From assembly GCA_910584305.1 (NCBI GenBank), contig CAJTZW010000003.1, forward strand, positions 55,106 through 119,105: a stretch of 64,000 bases of DNA. The letters run 5' to 3'. Positions within the stretch are counted from its first letter, which is position 1. Every line of letters starts with the position of its first letter. A program made the translations under genes and the position numbers. Below, in pieces: positions 61,023-64,000 of the stretch. Below the pieces are notes generated by a model. It saw nothing but the letters and a program-made list of their open reading frames with translations, ran no database searches and was not told the origin of the DNA. This DNA comes from an uncultured Bacilli bacterium. GTDB lineage: Bacteria; Bacillota_I; Bacilli_A; RF39; UBA660.

Positions 61023-61883
61023 TTACATTCCACCATGTGATTGATATGCATCTGTTGCTACTAAAAAGGCATTCTGATCAATCACTTTAATACCCTCTTT
61101 CAACACTGTATAATCACGTGTTGGAATCGAGCTCATAAGTACATATTTTTTCTGCCCTGCGAAACCTGTTTCACAAGCAATTTTAGTAACGCCATGTTTC
61201 AAATATTGTGTAATAAACTCATGAATCTTTTCTTCTTCACTAGTAACAATATAAATATGTTTGTTTCTAGAAATACCTAAAAGTACCCTATCTGTCATGA
61301 ATGCTGTAATATACATTACTATTATAGCATACAAAATATGATTTACACCAAAATAGTATCCACCCATTAAAACAATCACACTACTCATAACTAAATTTAC
61401 TTTACTAATAGATATTTTAAAATACTTATAAATAATCTGGGCAATTACAGATAGCCCCCCTGGATTAAAGCCAATTCGATAAATAATTCCATTCATCGCC
61501 CCATTTAAAAATCCAGACACAATACAAATTGTTGTAATATCGGAATAATCAATTTCAACAATATTGATAATATTCCCTGTCATTTTAACAAAAATAGGAT
61601 AAATAATTGTACATAGAATCAAAGAAATAGACTTCTCTAAATCTAAAAAAATAAAACTTAAAATAAGAGTACTTACATAAATGAGTGTAACCAAATTTCC
61701 TTGGTCAAGGCCTGTAATTTGATGAATCACAATTGATAAACCAGACGCTCCTCCTGCTGTAATACTCGCAGGCACATAAAACAGATTAAAAATAATTGCT
61801 TCTACATATAATGCAAGACAAAATATCGAAAAACGAAAAAACAAATTTTTTTCACGTATCTTTTTAATAACAGCGGAGTGCAT
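61023..61883 (-). CDS. YitT family membrane protein, copy 2
   Basis: A 286-residue protein with five to six membrane segments (DUF161: FNLFYVPASITAGGASGLSIVIHQITG; MNGIIYRIGFNPGGLSVIAQIIYKYF) and a soluble DUF2179 domain at the end (HGVTKIACETGFAGQKKYVLM...VLKEGIKVIDQNAFLVATDAYQSHGG). The role of YitT proteins is not settled. GGAGGTG, the end of the preceding gene, serves as ribosome site, and the stop and start codons touch. It is a paralogue of the gene before it. Confidence 0.9.
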   Translation of the reverse strand: MHSAVIKKIREKNLFFRFSIFCLALYVEAIIFNLFYVPASITAGGASGLSIVIHQITGLDQGNLVTLIYVSTLILSFIFLDLEKSISLILCTIIYPIFVKMTGNIINIVEIDYSDITTICIVSGFLNGAMNGIIYRIGFNPGGLSVIAQIIYKYFKISISKVNLVMSSVIVLMGGYYFGVNHILYAIIVMYITAFMTDRVLLGISRNKHIYIVTSEEEKIHEFITQYLKHGVTKIACETGFAGQKKYVLMSSIPTRDYTVLKEGIKVIDQNAFLVATDAYQSHGGM

Positions 61884-62765
61884 TTACGCACCTCCAGACA
61901 CTTCATAAGCATCTGTCACTACAAAGAAAGCATTAGGATCAATTGCAGAAATTCCTTCCTTGGCAACAAAATACTCTTTGGTTGGAATGATACACATAAT
62001 CACTTTCTCGTGGTTTCCAGTAAATCCACCCCTTGCATCAAGTACAGTAACTCCATGACTTAAATGATTTAAAATAAACTTTTTAACCTCTGTTTCATGT
62101 TCCGTAATAATATAGAAAGCTTTAGATTCAGAAATACCTAAAATAACTTTATCTGTCATTACACTAATGATGTATAAAGAGATAATAGAATACATTACAC
62201 GCGTCCATCCAAATACAAAAACTCCAAGAAGTACAATAAGACCATCTGTCATAAACATGGCATTTCCAACAGAAGTTTTTCCATATTTAGCCACAATCTG
62301 ATTTAAAATATCCGTACCACCAGTAGTAAATCCCATTTTAAAAATAATACCAAGTCCAAATCCATTAATAACAGCACCAAAAATAACAATAATTAATGGT
62401 TCTGCATCTCCTAATGCAATATATGTCCCTATATTCTCTGTCAATTTTACAAATACAGGATATAAAAGAGACCCAACAACAGAACTAGCAGTTTTGTCCT
62501 TGCCTAATAATATAAAACTTAACAGTAATAGTAAAATAGAACCTACCATAATCGTCGTAGCAGGATCAATACCACATAGTTTCTTTAAAATGATACCAAT
62601 ACCACCAACTCCATATACAACTTCAGAGGGAAGCATAAATAAATTATAAGAAATAGCGACCAATAAAACACCAAAAATAAATCCCAAATAACGTTTCAAT
62701 CTTCCTTTACTATATATAATCTTTAAAATATTTTCATCTAATAACTTCTTCTTTTTAAACAACAT
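61884..62765 (-). CDS. YitT family membrane protein, copy 1
   Basis: A 293-residue paralogue of the next gene, with the same DUF161 membrane part (YNLFMLPSEVVYGVGGIGIILKKLCG; INGFGLGIIFKMGFTTGGTDILNQIVAKYG) and the DUF2179 tail (HGVTVLDARGGFTGNHEKVIMCII...DPNAFFVVTDAYEVSGG). It starts one base after the prfB stop, with GGAAAGGTG as ribosome site. Tandem YitT genes between prfB and ftsEX point to an old local duplication. Confidence 0.9.
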   Translation of the reverse strand: MLFKKKKLLDENILKIIYSKGRLKRYLGFIFGVLLVAISYNLFMLPSEVVYGVGGIGIILKKLCGIDPATTIMVGSILLLLLSFILLGKDKTASSVVGSLLYPVFVKLTENIGTYIALGDAEPLIIVIFGAVINGFGLGIIFKMGFTTGGTDILNQIVAKYGKTSVGNAMFMTDGLIVLLGVFVFGWTRVMYSIISLYIISVMTDKVILGISESKAFYIITEHETEVKKFILNHLSHGVTVLDARGGFTGNHEKVIMCIIPTKEYFVAKEGISAIDPNAFFVVTDAYEVSGGA

Positions 62766-62766
62766 A

Positions 62767-63868
62767 TTACACCTTTCCTTTTAAATACGAATTAATAAAT
62801 ATATCAATATCACCATTCAAGACTTTGGAAACATTGCTCGTCTCAACATTTGTACGATGATCTTTAACCATAGAATATGGATGCATTACATAACTACGGA
62901 TCTGTGAACCAAAATTAATATCCATCACACTGCCCTTAATTTCCTTTAAAGCTGAGTCCCTTTTTTCCAACTCTAATTGATATAATTTATTTTTTAAAAC
63001 TTCCATAGCGCGTTCTTTATTTTGAATCTGGCTTCTCTCATTTTGGCAAGTAACAACAATTCCTGTAGGAAAGTGCGTAATACGAACTGCACTATCAGTT
63101 GTATTTACCCCTTGTCCACCACAACCACTACTTCTATACACATCAATTCGTATATCTGTGTCTTTAATTTCTATATCCACATCTTTCTGTTCAAATAAAG
63201 GCGTTACATCAATAGACGCAAATGAAGTATGTCGCCTAGCATTTGAATCAAAAGGGGAAATTCGAACCAAACGATGAACTCCCTTTTCACTCTGCAAATA
63301 GCCATAAGCATACATTCCCTGAACAAGCATAGTAAGGCTCTTTATACCTGCCTCTTCCCCATATTGGGTATCGATAACTTCCATTTTATAACCACGTTTA
63401 TTACAAAAACGTTCATACATACGATATAACATCTCCGCCCAGTCACAAGCCTCTGTTCCACCAGCTCCAGAATGAACTTCTAAAATTGCCCCCATCATAT
63501 CATATGGCCCATCTAATAAAATCCGAACTTCTAAACTTTCTAAATCCATTCCAATCTCAGAAACTTCAGAAGAAAGCAATTCTTGAACTTCAACATCCTC
63601 ATTACTCTTAAGATCCATAGCGAATGCTAAATTGGTATCAATTTTATTTTTCAAAGTTTGGACTTTCTCCATAACTTCTTTTAAACTATTAAGTTCACCA
63701 ATGACTGCCTCAGAACTCCTCTTATCATCCCAAAAAGTAGGATCTAACATCATACTTTCTAAAGCTTGAATTCTACTTCTCTTTTTTTCAGGGTCAAAGT
63801 GACCTCCATAAATCTTGAATGCGTTCATTATATTGGCTATATATATTTAAAATATCATAAATTTCCAT
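62767..63868 (-). CDS. prfB: Peptide chain release factor 2, with programmed +1 frameshift
   Basis: RF2 ends translation at UGA and UAA. The real start is ATG at 63868 (GGAGG before it). The zero frame reads MEIYDILNIYSQYNERIQDL and then WRSL, and stops at TGA (63796-63794) in the slippery context CTT-TGA-C, with an internal Shine-Dalgarno GGAGG just upstream. A +1 shift continues with DPEKKRSRIQALES to 62767, giving 366 residues, the Bacillus length. The SPF tripeptide (RISPFDSNARRH) and GGQ (SSGCGGQGVNTTD) are present. Low RF2 lets ribosomes shift and make more RF2. It leads the operon with yitT, yitT, ftsE and ftsX. Confidence 0.96.
63793..63812 (-). promoter_or_regulatory. Programmed +1 frameshift site of prfB
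   Basis: On the minus strand GGAGG, four bases, then CTT TGA C. The stop codon and the following C are the classical RF2-sensing site. Confidence 0.93.
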
Positions 63869-63891
63869 TTCTCTAGCCTCCATTCTTACAC

Positions 63892-63920
63892 ATTATACCA
63901 TTTTTATAAAATGAAACCAA
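63892..63920 (-). promoter_or_regulatory. Promoter of the prfB operon
   Basis: On the minus strand TTGGTT, 17 bases, TATAAT, about 24 bases before the ATG at 63868. Nothing else is seen up to the window end. Confidence 0.7.
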
Positions 63921-64000
63921 GTGTTAGAATCAAAAACATTTCATATATATGATTAATATGTGATAATGTCTTAAGTGTTAACTTGCGAAAATGTCTCGAT

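Noticed and set aside
63793..63868. prfB seen as frameshifted pseudogene
   Set aside because: The CTT-TGA-C site with upstream GGAGG is the programmed frameshift conserved in bacterial RF2 genes.
1..64000. CRISPR array, tRNA or rRNA genes
   Set aside because: I searched by eye for regular direct repeats with spacers, for T-loop and acceptor patterns and for rRNA signatures and found none. A dedicated tRNA scan would settle this.

Overview
The window is low-GC, gene-dense chromosome from a spore-forming member of the Bacillota, probably close to Bacilli/Erysipelotrichia-like gut lineages. Evidence for this: PolC-type DNA polymerase III, the delta subunit of RNA polymerase (rpoE), a T-box leader, and sporulation genes (gerQ, yabP, yabQ, spoVG, yabG, veg, plus divIC). 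TGA is a stop codon here: an RF2 gene with the classical programmed frameshift is present, so the code is not a mycoplasma code. Most genes lie on the minus strand. The species cannot be named from sequence alone.

Layout. 1-4.2 kb: end of an unknown gene, then an ABC exporter made of one large FtsX-type permease flanked by two ATPases. 4.2-6.5 kb: a radical SAM/SPASM protein, then a KilA-N protein between two decayed ORF6N genes. 6.5-11.3 kb: polC. 11.4-19.1 kb: two paralogous GT-C type membrane glycosyltransferases and an FAD oxidoreductase, with a lipoprotein, a decayed prepilin, an unknown gene with an early stop and a frameshifted Rpn-type nuclease between them. 19.3-23.1 kb: a RodA/FtsW protein, a 55-residue HTH protein, and the prmC-prfA operon, which carries a chimeric gene made from a piece of ftsE. 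23.1-23.9 kb: no ordinary gene, but repeated short ORFs and a structured element that recurs near 46.9 kb. 23.9-28.6 kb: a T-box operon of a SpoVK-like AAA+ ATPase (frameshifted), hisS and an archaeal-type aspS.

28.6-31.1 kb: cardiolipin synthase and L-lactate dehydrogenase. 31.2-35.6 kb: a probable integrated element with a tyrosine recombinase, an amidoligase, two membrane proteins and five copies of a palindrome. 35.7-46.2 kb: cell-wall genes (a DacF-like carboxypeptidase, three tandem VanY-like peptidases, a class A PBP that seems to start at ATT) with ywiB-like/argS/rpoE. 46.3-46.9 kb: an internally deleted IS3-type element. 47-51.4 kb: pduL, gerQ, lemA, divIC, yabQ, yabP, spoVG, veg, yabG. 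51.6-55.6 kb: a giant prepilin-like protein with Ig-like modules and a thrombospondin type-1-like motif. 55.6-59.4 kb: a type II restriction-modification island bounded by a 37-bp direct repeat that is also a terminator. 59.4-63.9 kb: the prfB-yitT-yitT-ftsE-ftsX operon.

The vertical core (replication, translation, division, wall and spore formation) is thus interrupted by at least four mobile or decayed patches. The best leads for new biology are the ftsE-derived chimera, the repeat-bounded restriction-modification island with its unknown third gene, the paired palindromes of the recombinase element, and the recurring candidate RNA.
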